In this document: one piece after another, positions 1 to 6,509 of the stretch
Layout of the letters: each line of letters opens with the position of its first letter
Numbering within the stretch: position 1 is the stretch's first letter
Origin: an uncultured Actinomycetes bacterium
GTDB taxonomy: Bacteria > Actinomycetota > Acidimicrobiia > Acidimicrobiales > Microtrichaceae
Assembly (NCBI GenBank): GCA_903930035.1
Contig: CAIYXG010000428.1
Span: 1-11,717, forward strand
DNA: 11,717 nucleotides
Direction of reading: 5' to 3'
Program-made: the position numbers and the translations under genes
The notes under the pieces: generated by a model
Told to the model about the DNA's origin: nothing
The model's input: the letters and a program-made list of their open reading frames with translations, nothing else
Databases searched by the model: none

Positions 1-2156
1 CGCTCACCCGCCCCTGGACGTTCCTGGGCCTGGCGCTGCTGGCGTGGACCGCCGGCAACGTCGCGTACCTGGTGCTGGCGAGCGGCGGCAGCGAACCTGC
101 CGTCCCGAGCATCGCCGACGTCGGCTACCTGCTCTGGCTGCCCCTGCTGGCCGTCGGGGTGTTCCTGTGGCCGACCGACGTGGCCCGCCGCACCGACGTG
201 GGTGCGGCGATCGACGGGCTCATCTGCGCCAACTCGGTGCTGCTGCTCCTGTGGATCGGCGTGTTCAGCACCACGTCCGGGTCGGCGACCTCCTCGCTCG
301 CCGAGACCGTCGTGTCGCTGCTCTACCCGTTGGTCGACATCATCGTGCTGCTGACGCTGGTGGTCGCCGTGCGCCGGACCCGGCCCGGCAACCGGGAGCA
401 CCTGCTGCTGCTGACCACGGGCCTGGCCGCGGTCCTCCTGGCCGACACCGTCTACTCCATCACCACGACCGGCAACCTGACGACCTTCCCGACGGCGCTC
501 GAGGACGCCCCGTGGGTCTTCGGCTACGTGCTGATCGCCCTGACGACGCTGCGGTCGGTGCGGTTCGGCACCCCGGCGCCGGAGGCGACGGCCTCGCAGC
601 GCCGCCGCCCGGCGGCGGTGGACCCCGACTCGGTCGAGGACGAGTCCGTCTCCGCCGTGGCGACCGTGCTGGCCGCCGTCGGCCTGCTCGCCGCCATCCT
701 CTCGTTCGCGCTCCGGCGGGGCGTGGACCTCACCACGGTCCTCATGAGCGCGGCGCTGCTGGTCGTCGTGATGGCGCGGCAGGCCTGGACGGTCCGCGTC
801 AACCTGCGGATGACCCACCAGCTCCGGGCCGACATCGACCTGCTGGCGGAGCAGGCCCAGCGTGACGCGCTGACCGGGCTGCCCAACCGGGTGGGGCTGG
901 ACGACCGCATCGTGGCCGCCGGCCGGCGGGCCGTGGCCCGGGACCGCACCGGGGCGGTCATGTTCGTGGACCTGGACCATCTCAAGACGGTGAACGACTC
1001 GCTCGGCCACGCCGCCGGCGACCAGCTCATCACGACCATGGCCAACCGGCTCACGGCCCGGGTGGGTGACCGCGTCACCCGGTTCGGCGGCGACGAGTTC
1101 GTGATCGTGCTCGACGACCTGGCCGACGAGGCGGCGCTCGACCACCTGGCCGAGTCCGTCGTCGCCGACGGCACCCGCACGATCGACCTGGGCGGCATCG
1201 ACCTGCGCCCGTCGGTCAGCGTCGGCGCCGCGGTCATGGAGTCGACCGTCTCGCCGACCGAGCTGCTGCGGCGCGCCGACATCGCGCTCTACCGGTCCAA
1301 GGCGGCCGGGCGGCAGCGCAGCGCCCGCTTCCACCCCCGCATGGACGACACCTCGCGCCGCCGCATCGACCTGGAGCCCGAGCTGCGGCGCGCGCTGGAC
1401 CAGGACGAGTTCGTCGTCTACTTCCAGCCGGTGGTGTCGCTCGAGGACCGGCGGCTGCTGGGCGCCGAGTCGCTGCTGCGCTGGCACCACCCGACCCGGG
1501 GCCTGGTGCTGCCGGGCGACTTCCTGGCCGAGGCCGACCTCAGCGGGCTGATGGGGGCGATCGGCGAACGGACCATGCTCACGGCGTGCCGGGTCTTCGC
1601 CGAGGCCAACGCCCGGCCGGGCCAGCACCCGGTCGCCGTGGCCGTCAACCTGTCGGCGAGCGAGCTGGAGGACCGTCACGCCGTGGCCCGCGTCGGGCTC
1701 GCCCTCGACGCGACCGGGCTCGACCCGAGCCTGCTGTCGATCGAGATCACCGAGGACGTCATCATCAACCGGACGGTCCGACGGACGATCGACGACCTGG
1801 TCGACCTGGGCGTGACGCTGTCGATCGACGACTTCGGCACCGGCAACTCGTCGCTGCGGCAGCTCGGGGCGTACCCGGCGACGGCGCTCAAGATCGACAA
1901 GGCCTACGTCGACTCGATCGACCAGTCCGACCAGGACCTCAAGGTGGTGCGCGCCCTGGTGGGCCTGGCCGAGCGGTTCGGCCTCTTCACCATCGCCGAG
2001 GGCGTCGAGCGGCCGAGCCAGGTGGAGCGGCTCCTCGAGCTGGGCTGCTACGCCGGGCAGGGCTGGGTCTTCGACCGGGCGCTGTCCTCCCGGGACTTCG
2101 CCGAGCGGTGGCTCGAGCCGGCCGCCGGACGGGCCGTGACGGCCCCGAACGCCTAG
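1..2156 (+). CDS. Membrane GGDEF-EAL cyclic-di-GMP turnover protein, 5' end cut by window
   Basis: The reading frame (codons from base 3) is open to the left edge, so the true start lies outside; the GTG at 72 is internal. Residues below count from that GTG. About eight hydrophobic segments come first (the first at bases 12-80, the last near residues 220-245), then a short helical linker, a GGDEF domain from about residue 265, and an EAL domain to the C terminus. The cyclase signature GGDEF is intact (339-343) and an RVGD I-site sits five residues before it, so product-inhibited diguanylate cyclase activity is plausible. The EAL domain keeps the expected metal and catalytic residues (N526, E558, DDFGTG from 586, K607, EGVE near 643), but its name motif reads ESL (466-468). 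I infer a membrane sensor able to make and break c-di-GMP; which activity dominates is not visible. It ends one base from the convergent ipdC stop and has no evident tie to the steroid genes. Confidence 0.93.
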   Translation, partial: LTRPWTFLGLALLAWTAGNVAYLVLASGGSEPAVPSIADVGYLLWLPLLAVGVFLWPTDVARRTDVGAAIDGLICANSVLLLLWIGVFSTTSGSATSSLAETVVSLLYPLVDIIVLLTLVVAVRRTRPGNREHLLLLTTGLAAVLLADTVYSITTTGNLTTFPTALEDAPWVFGYVLIALTTLRSVRFGTPAPEATASQRRRPAAVDPDSVEDESVSAVATVLAAVGLLAAILSFALRRGVDLTTVLMSAALLVVVMARQAWTVRVNLRMTHQLRADIDLLAEQAQRDALTGLPNRVGLDDRIVAAGRRAVARDRTGAVMFVDLDHLKTVNDSLGHAAGDQLITTMANRLTARVGDRVTRFGGDEFVIVLDDLADEAALDHLAESVVADGTRTIDLGGIDLRPSVSVGAAVMESTVSPTELLRRADIALYRSKAAGRQRSARFHPRMDDTSRRRIDLEPELRRALDQDEFVVYFQPVVSLEDRRLLGAESLLRWHHPTRGLVLPGDFLAEADLSGLMGAIGERTMLTACRVFAEANARPGQHPVAVAVNLSASELEDRHAVARVGLALDATGLDPSLLSIEITEDVIINRTVRRTIDDLVDLGVTLSIDDFGTGNSSLRQLGAYPATALKIDKAYVDSIDQSDQDLKVVRALVGLAERFGLFTIAEGVERPSQVERLLELGCYAGQGWVFDRALSSRDFAERWLEPAAGRAVTAPNA
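2131..2145. terminator. Hairpin in the last codons of the GGDEF-EAL gene
   Basis: GGGCCG-TGA-CGGCCC is a perfect 6-bp stem with a 3-nt loop, ending 8 nt before the TAG stop. The two convergent genes leave only one base between stops, so any terminator must lie inside coding sequence, and this stem could serve both directions. There is no T-tract, as is common in high-GC actinobacteria. Chance occurrence in such GC-rich DNA is possible. Confidence 0.3.
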
Positions 2157-2157
2157 T

Positions 2158-3234
2158 TCAGGCGCCGGTCAGCCGGGCCAGCACGGCGTCGGCCTCGGCG
2201 ACGATCCCCTCGACGACCTGGGCCACCGTCGGGATCTCGTCGATCACGCCGGTCACCTGGCCGGTCGGCAGGATGCCCACCTCGGCGTCGCCGTCGACGA
2301 CGGACGCCTTGGTCATCATCGGGGCGTTGGCGGCCAGCGCCATCTGCGCCCAGGTCAGGTCCTGCTCCTTCTTCATCTCCAGGCCCGTCCGGACCAGGTC
2401 GCCGAGCGACACGCCGGTCTGGGCACGGAACCGGAGCGCGTTGGCGGCGGCCCGGGGGAAGCGGACGACCGCCGAGGACTTCTCGAGCGCGTCGATCATC
2501 GGCGTGCGGATGACCCGCTGCGGCGCACCGTCGATGGCGCTGGTGACGACCGTGCCGGTGAGCGGCGTCTGCAGGTAGAGGGCCTTGATGTGGTCGGGGA
2601 CGTGGCTCTCCTGGGTGAGCAGGAAGCGCGTGCCCATGGCCACCCCGTCCGCGCCGAGCGCGAGCGCGGCCACCAGGCCCTTGCCGTCGTGGAACCCGCC
2701 GGCGCCCAGCACCACCATCCCGCTGCCGGCCATGGCCGCAGCCACGTCGGGCAGCAGGAGCGACGTGGGGACCGAGCCCGTGTGCCCGCCGCCCTCGCCG
2801 CCCTGGGCGATCACGGCCCGGACGCCCATCTCGGCGACCTTCTCGGCGTGGCGGCGCGCGCCCACGGTCACGACGGTCACCACGCCGGCGTCGTTGAGCT
2901 TCGCGACCTGCTCGGGCCGCGGGGCTGCCGCGAAGCTGACCACGGGCACCCCCTCGGCGACGACCAGGTCGAGCCGCTCGGCGGCGTCGGGCTGGTTGGG
3001 CAGGAGGTTGACGCCGAACGGCCGGTCAGTCCGGTCCTTGACCTTGCCCACCGCCAGCCGGAGCTCGTCGAAGGTCATGGAGGCCGACGCCAGGATGCCC
3101 AGGCCGCCGGCGGACGACGTCGCCGCCGTCAGCCGGGCGCCCGACACCCAGCCCATGCCGGTCTGGACGATCGGGAACTCGACCCCGAACAGGTCGCAGG
3201 CCGGGGTGCGCAGGGCCGGGTGGTGGGCGGTCAC
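2158..3234 (-). CDS. ipdC: IpdC-like flavin (nitronate monooxygenase/2-nitropropane dioxygenase family) enzyme of steroid ring C/D degradation
   Basis: This 358-residue protein is a TIM-barrel FMN enzyme of the nitronate monooxygenase family. Visible marks are VQTGMGW (23-29), the AGGLGILAS loop (42-50), QGGEGGGHTG with the candidate active-site His151, the phosphate-binding GAGGFHDGKG (177-186) and GTRF (201-204). From memory the match to M. tuberculosis IpdC (Rv3553, about 355 aa) runs the whole length, including the C-terminal GxLxxGQVxGxxDxxP segment. Family members are often annotated as nitronate monooxygenases, but IpdC acts on CoA thioesters of the steroid C/D-ring remnant. The GTG start at 3234 forms a GTGA overlap with the ipdB stop, and AGGAGG lies 10 nt upstream. 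The open frame continues far upstream only as a shadow of ipdB. It is the last gene of ipdABC, so transcription presumably comes from the ipdA promoter. Confidence 0.9.
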   Translation of the reverse strand: MTAHHPALRTPACDLFGVEFPIVQTGMGWVSGARLTAATSSAGGLGILASASMTFDELRLAVGKVKDRTDRPFGVNLLPNQPDAAERLDLVVAEGVPVVSFAAAPRPEQVAKLNDAGVVTVVTVGARRHAEKVAEMGVRAVIAQGGEGGGHTGSVPTSLLLPDVAAAMAGSGMVVLGAGGFHDGKGLVAALALGADGVAMGTRFLLTQESHVPDHIKALYLQTPLTGTVVTSAIDGAPQRVIRTPMIDALEKSSAVVRFPRAAANALRFRAQTGVSLGDLVRTGLEMKKEQDLTWAQMALAANAPMMTKASVVDGDAEVGILPTGQVTGVIDEIPTVAQVVEGIVAEADAVLARLTGA

Positions 3235-4013
3235 GGCTCGGGGACCTCCTGGTGGCGGAGCCCCTTGGGGTCGAGGCGCTCGATCTCGGCGACCTGCTCG
3301 GCCGACGGCTCCGGGGAGGTCGGGACGTCGTCGGGGACGACGACCTCGCAGCCCGTGGCGGCGACGACCTCGTCGACGGTCACGCCCGGGTGGACCGAGC
3401 GCAGGCGCAGGGTCGGCACGCCGTCGGCGTCGGTGGCCTCGAAGTCGAACACCGCCAGGTTGGAGACCACGCGGCGCACCTCGTGGAAGCGGGACGCCAC
3501 GGGGCCCAGCGCGGCGGCGCGGTCGTAGCCCACGCCGCACACGACGTCGACGGACTCGACGAACACGCGCGGCGAGTGGTTGGGCACCCAGTAGCTGGTG
3601 GTGTGGTTGATCGTGTTGCCCGGCGCGCCGCGGAACCCGAGCAGCTGGCGCGTGGGCTGGTGCCAGTCGCCGATGGCCGCGATGTTCTGGTTGCCGTAGC
3701 GGTCCACCTGTGTGGCGCCCATCATCACGTGGCGGCGGCCCTGCCAGAGCAGCGAGAACATCTCCCGGTAGGGGTTCCAGTGGGCGACGGTCCGGCTGGC
3801 CAGCCGCACCTCCTCCGACATCCCGACCGGCGGGACGTTGTCGAGCAGCGTGTAGAAGCCGTCGGTCAGGGCCAGGCCCGGCTCGAAGGTGGCGGCGGCC
3901 AGGCGGCCGCCGATCAGCGGCAGGTTGCCGATCGGGTTGCAAAGACGCTCGCCGTCGCCGCGGAAGCACTCCGCAATGGCGAGGGCGCAGACGTCGGCAC
4001 GGGTCGCGGTCAT
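3231..4013 (-). CDS. ipdB: IpdB, beta subunit of the steroid ring-cleaving CoA-transferase-fold hydrolase
   Basis: This 260-residue protein is the partner subunit of a class I CoA-transferase-fold heteromer. In M. tuberculosis IpdAB (Rv3551/Rv3552) hydrolyses the ring of COCHEA-CoA, opening steroid ring C, instead of transferring CoA. The recognisable core is RRHVMMGATQVDRYGNQN (93-110), GAPGNTINH (129-137) and YWVPNH (141-146), and it ends in a DPKGLR tail (248-253) like that of Rv3552. It is about 10 residues longer than the 250-residue M. tuberculosis protein, mostly in the region after residue 165. The ATG at 4013 overlaps the ipdA stop (ATGA) and has AGGAGG 6 nt upstream, so the start is firm. 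Subunit stoichiometry is likely fixed by translational coupling with ipdA. It acts in the cytoplasm. Confidence 0.92.
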   Translation of the reverse strand: MTATRADVCALAIAECFRGDGERLCNPIGNLPLIGGRLAAATFEPGLALTDGFYTLLDNVPPVGMSEEVRLASRTVAHWNPYREMFSLLWQGRRHVMMGATQVDRYGNQNIAAIGDWHQPTRQLLGFRGAPGNTINHTTSYWVPNHSPRVFVESVDVVCGVGYDRAAALGPVASRFHEVRRVVSNLAVFDFEATDADGVPTLRLRSVHPGVTVDEVVAATGCEVVVPDDVPTSPEPSAEQVAEIERLDPKGLRHQEVPEP

Positions 4014-4906
4014 GACGCACCTCCTGCGCGCAGCTCGGCCACCTTGGCCTGGTAGCCGTCCTCGTCGAGGTCCAGGAACTCGGCGCGGAACTCGTCCCAG
4101 GCCTCGTCGCTCTTGGCCGTGGCGGCGTACCGCTTCTGGAACGCCTCGTCGCGGCCGTAGTCGGGCGGGCACTCGGTGAAGTGCGCGCCGTGGGGCGTGT
4201 GGACCACCCCGGTGACGTCGAGCCGCGAGATCCGCAGGTGCGTGACGTCGCACTCCGCCAGCAGGTCCTCGGTGTCCACGACCTGCTCGCAGGTCACGAA
4301 CGCCTTGTCGGCCGCGCGCACGAACAGGTCGTCCATGAACGGGTCCTCGCCGAGCCAGGCGGCGTTGCCGGAGCGGTCGGCGCGGTGCTGGTGCACGAAC
4401 GCCGCGTCCAGGTGCAGGGCCGGGACCGCCATGAGCTCCTCGAACTCCTCGGTGCCGTCGGGCAGCACGGTGGCGTAGGGCGAGCGCACGGTCTGCAGCT
4501 CGGGCATGACGACCGGGACGTCGGAGCCCAGGCCGGCACGGGTGGGCAGGAAGGGCACGCGCCAAGCGGCGGCCTGGAGGCCCAGCAGGAGCATCCCCTC
4601 GTCGAGCTCCATCGCCTCGACCGTCCCGTTCTGGCGGGCCGCCTGGTAGTGCGGCTCGAGCGGGATGGAGTCGAGCGACACGAACCCCGAGACGATCTTG
4701 CGGGCCTTGCCGGCGCGGCACAGCAGGCCGACGTCGGGCCCGCCGTAGGTGACCACCGTGAGGTCGGTCAGGTCCGACCGGAGGATGGCCCGCACGATGG
4801 CCCGGGGCTTGCGGCGGCTGCCCCAGCCGCCGATGCCGATCGTCATCCCGGAGCGCAGCTCGCCCACGGCCTCGTCGATCGTGCAGGTCTTGTCAGGTCC
4901 TGGCAC
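4010..4906 (-). CDS. ipdA: IpdA, alpha subunit of the steroid ring-cleaving CoA-transferase-fold hydrolase
   Basis: This 298-residue protein is close to M. tuberculosis IpdA (292 aa) along its whole length. Landmarks are LRSGMTIGIGGWGSRRKP (17-34), VVTYGGPDVGLLC (51-63), GFVSLDS (74-80), AMELDEGM (98-105), QAAAWRVPFLPTRAGLGS (111-128), DRSGNA (177-182) and HGAHFT plus PDYGRDE (239-254). The acidic DEG residue (E103) falls where I believe the key glutamate of IpdAB lies. With IpdB it forms the COCHEA-CoA hydrolase that opens ring C, yielding a methyl-dioxo-decanedioyl-CoA for beta-oxidation. The frame stays open upstream to an ATG at 5107, but the GTG at 4906 is chosen because GGAGG lies 5 nt before it and homology starts there; the longer start would run into the lipoprotein gene. 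It is first in ipdABC and divergent from the lipoprotein. Confidence 0.93.
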   Translation of the reverse strand: MPGPDKTCTIDEAVGELRSGMTIGIGGWGSRRKPRAIVRAILRSDLTDLTVVTYGGPDVGLLCRAGKARKIVSGFVSLDSIPLEPHYQAARQNGTVEAMELDEGMLLLGLQAAAWRVPFLPTRAGLGSDVPVVMPELQTVRSPYATVLPDGTEEFEELMAVPALHLDAAFVHQHRADRSGNAAWLGEDPFMDDLFVRAADKAFVTCEQVVDTEDLLAECDVTHLRISRLDVTGVVHTPHGAHFTECPPDYGRDEAFQKRYAATAKSDEAWDEFRAEFLDLDEDGYQAKVAELRAGGAS

Positions 4907-4911
4907 CTGCT

Positions 4912-4916
4912 CCTCC
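4912..4916 (-). promoter_or_regulatory. Ribosome binding site that fixes the ipdA start
   Basis: On the minus strand GGAGG lies 5 nt before GTG 4906. This supports the 298-residue IpdA over the 365-residue open frame beginning at 5107. Confidence 0.75.
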
Positions 4917-4971
4917 GTCCTGTGTCCGTGGCGGCCCGGGAGGACGCACACGCTGGTGAACTCGGCCAACC

Positions 4972-4991
4972 GGGTTCCCGTGCCGGGACCC
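4972..4991. promoter_or_regulatory. Imperfect inverted repeats in the ipdA/lipoprotein spacer (candidate operator)
   Basis: GGGTTCC and GGGACCC form 7-bp arms with one mismatch around 6 nt. A second inverted repeat, AACC-G-GGTT (4968-4976), overlaps the left arm. Both lie in the 158-bp divergent spacer, on the ipdA side of the putative -10 elements, so they could be an operator or a structure in the ipdA leader. Neither matches the KstR2 consensus I know from mycobacteria. Confidence 0.25.
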
Positions 4992-5007
4992 GCCGTGGCG
5001 CGCCCGG

Positions 5008-5014
5008 TACCGTA
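5008..5014. promoter_or_regulatory. Overlapping divergent -10 elements for ipdABC and the lipoprotein gene
   Basis: The 158-bp spacer 4907-5064 contains only two TA steps, both here. They make TACCGT on the + strand (5008-5013) and TACGGT on the - strand (5014-5009), both fitting the actinobacterial TAnnnT -10. The two promoters would then compete for the same bases. They sit about 50 nt before the lipoprotein ATG and about 100 nt before the ipdA GTG. No convincing -35 is seen. Confidence 0.4.
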
Positions 5015-5064
5015 CTCCCTGCCGCGCCAGACCCCTCTGGTCGGCAGGACAGGGGACGGGACGC

Positions 5065-5613
5065 ATGCGCGCTGCACGAACGACGACAAAGCTGCTGGCG
5101 GCAGCACTGGTGCTGGGCCTCGCCCTGACCACGGCGGCCTGCGGCGGCAAGGACGACGCCGCGCCCACCACGACGGCCCAGTCCGGTTCCACCGTGCCCG
5201 ACACCGTGGCGACCACGACCACGCTCGACGACTCGGACTACGCCAAGTTCGCCGCGCAGCTGGACGCCAAGCTCACGGCGGCCGGCACCGACCAGTGCAA
5301 GCTCGAGCCGCTCTTCATGGAGCTGAGCGCCGGGACCGGGACGGCGCCCGCCACGCCGCAGCAGGTGGAGCAGGCGGTCGGGCTGACCGTCGACCTGTTC
5401 AACGCCCTCGCCGCGTCGGCTGGTCCGGCCCGGGCCAAGGAGGCGCAGGACGTCCGGAACGGGGCCGAGCAGATCACCGCTGCGGCCAAGCAGAACAACT
5501 ACTCGGTCGAGTGGATCCGCTCCCCCGACGCGTCCAACACGTTCAGCCAGGACTTCGTGACGTCGCTTGCGGCCATCCGTGCCGATGTCCTGAAGAACTG
5601 CAGCAAGGACTAG
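5065..5613 (+). CDS. Small secreted lipoprotein of unknown function
   Basis: I do not recognise this 182-residue protein. It has a clear lipoprotein signal: basic start (MRAARTTTK), hydrophobic core (10-20) and a lipobox LTTAAC with the lipidated cysteine at 26. A low-complexity Thr/Ala/Asp linker follows (about 31-56), typical of exported actinobacterial lipoproteins. The remaining 125 residues are alpha-helical in character, with an Ala/Gln-rich stretch (96-145) and two further cysteines (78 and 179) near the ends of the domain, able to form a disulfide outside the membrane. The ATG at 5065 is the only sensible start; a GGGACGGG stretch serves as a weak ribosome binding site. It is divergent from ipdA and convergent with echA20, so it sits within the steroid genes, but a role in steroid binding or uptake is only a guess from location. 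Confidence 0.85.
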   Translation: MRAARTTTKLLAAALVLGLALTTAACGGKDDAAPTTTAQSGSTVPDTVATTTTLDDSDYAKFAAQLDAKLTAAGTDQCKLEPLFMELSAGTGTAPATPQQVEQAVGLTVDLFNALAASAGPARAKEAQDVRNGAEQITAAAKQNNYSVEWIRSPDASNTFSQDFVTSLAAIRADVLKNCSKD

Positions 5614-5641
5614 CGGGCGGGACGGCGGCCCCGGCCACCAG

Positions 5642-6400
5642 CTACTTCGAGTACCTGGCGTCGGTCTTGTCGACGAACGCGTCGCGGGCCTCGTCCGAGA
5701 CGCCCGACAGGTTCAGCTCGAACGTGAAGCCCTGCTCGAACCGGTAGCTGCGGTTGACGTCGACCACGTCGATCCCGTTCAGGCACTCCTTGGCCCGGCG
5801 GATCACGTAGCGGCTCTTGGTGCAGATCTTCTCCGCGATCTCCATCGCCGCGCCCCGGAGCTCCTCGGCCGGGACCACCTTGGCCACGCTGCCCCAGGAC
5901 GCGAGCAGCGACGCGTCGACGGGCTCGGCCGTGTAGACCATCTCGCGCATCTTGTGCTGGGGCACGAGCCGGGCCAGGTGGGTCGCGGCGCCGAGCGCCC
6001 CCTGGTTGACCTCGGGCAGGCCGAACCGGGTCCCCTCGGCCGCCACGATGACGTCGGAGTTGCCGACCAGGCCGATGCCACCGCCCAGGCAGTAGCCGTG
6101 CACCGCCGAGATGACCGGCACCTCGCACTCGTAGACCGCCTTGAACGCGGCGTAGCAGCCCTTGTTGGCCCCGATCAGGGCGTCGAACCCGTCGGTCTGC
6201 TGCATCTCCTTGATGTCCACCCCGGCGTTCCACCCGCGCCCCTCGGCCCGGAGCACGAGGGCGCCCACCTGCGGGTCGCGGCCGGTCTGCGTGACCAGGT
6301 CCGCCAGCTCGAACCACCCGGCGACGGTGAGCGCGTTGACGGGCGGGTGGTCCATGACGACCTCGGCGACGCCCTCGGCGACGGTGACGGAAAATCCCAC
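5642..6400 (-). CDS. echA20: EchA20-like crotonase, steroid ring D-opening CoA hydrolase
   Basis: This 252-residue protein has the crotonase fold. The oxyanion-hole segments are RAEGRGWNAGVDIKEM (51-66) and GYCLGGGIGLVGNSDVIVA (102-120). An acidic residue lies in FGLPEVNQGALGAATHL (127-143), and the EQGFTFELNLSGV segment near the C terminus is characteristic of M. tuberculosis EchA20 (Rv3550, 247 aa). EchA20 hydrolyses ring D of the bicyclic steroid remnant (HIEC-CoA) to COCHEA-CoA, the substrate of IpdAB, so it acts just before the neighbouring operon. I prefer the GTG at 6400 because GGGAG lies 5 nt upstream; the in-frame GTG at 6406 would overlap that site. The open frame runs further upstream without homology. 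It has its own promoter candidate at 6449-6454, so it is probably not simply read through from the hydrolase gene upstream. Confidence 0.92.
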   Translation of the reverse strand: MGFSVTVAEGVAEVVMDHPPVNALTVAGWFELADLVTQTGRDPQVGALVLRAEGRGWNAGVDIKEMQQTDGFDALIGANKGCYAAFKAVYECEVPVISAVHGYCLGGGIGLVGNSDVIVAAEGTRFGLPEVNQGALGAATHLARLVPQHKMREMVYTAEPVDASLLASWGSVAKVVPAEELRGAAMEIAEKICTKSRYVIRRAKECLNGIDVVDVNRSYRFEQGFTFELNLSGVSDEARDAFVDKTDARYSK

Positions 6401-6405
6401 TTGCA

Positions 6406-6410
6406 CTCCC
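6406..6410 (-). promoter_or_regulatory. Ribosome binding site that fixes the echA20 start
   Basis: On the minus strand GGGAG ends 5 nt before GTG 6400 but abuts and overlaps the alternative GTG at 6406, so the downstream GTG is favoured. Confidence 0.6.
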
Positions 6411-6420
6411 GGTGAACGGG

Positions 6421-6438
6421 CACCCGGTCGGCCGGGTG
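6421..6438. repeat. Hairpin/inverted repeat in the echA20 leader
   Basis: CACCCGG-TCGG-CCGGGTG is a perfect 7-bp inverted repeat with a 4-nt centre. It lies between the putative echA20 -10 (6449-6454) and its ribosome binding site (6406-6410), so it would be in the 5' leader or act as an operator just downstream of the start of transcription. It could also be the terminator of the hydrolase gene upstream. Confidence 0.4.
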
Positions 6439-6448
6439 CGACACCACG

Positions 6449-6454
6449 AACGTA
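6449..6454 (-). promoter_or_regulatory. Putative echA20 -10 element TACGTT
   Basis: Minus-strand TACGTT is the only TAnnnT in the 109-bp spacer and the only place where TA occurs. It lies about 49 nt before GTG 6400. The surrounding 10-mer CGGTACGTTC is repeated exactly upstream of the LLM oxidoreductase gene. Confidence 0.5.
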
Positions 6455-6509
6455 CCGGGTGGCGGACCGGACGGCGAAGGCCGGGCCGGGGACCCGCCGG
6501 CGGCGCGGC

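Noticed and set aside
2158..3234. Calling the last ipd gene a detoxifying nitronate monooxygenase
   Set aside because: The fold is the same, but the operon position after ipdAB and full-length similarity to Rv3553 support IpdC.
2590..4055. Several + strand open frames opposite ipdC and ipdB
   Set aside because: They mirror coding strands with firm homology and have His/Arg/Pro-rich shadow translations.
3231..4906. Calling ipdAB an acetate/3-oxoacid CoA-transferase
   Set aside because: The subunits share that fold, but sequence landmarks and the echA20/ipdC context match the IpdAB ring-cleaving hydrolase.
4181..5128. Long + strand open frame (315 codons) opposite ipdA
   Set aside because: It is antisense to ipdA, whose full-length family match is clear, and its translation is Arg/Gly/His/Val-rich without domains; a GC-bias shadow.
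6494..6503. CCGCCGGCGG palindrome downstream of the DUF1023 gene as a terminator
   Set aside because: It has no loop and such strings are common in this base composition.
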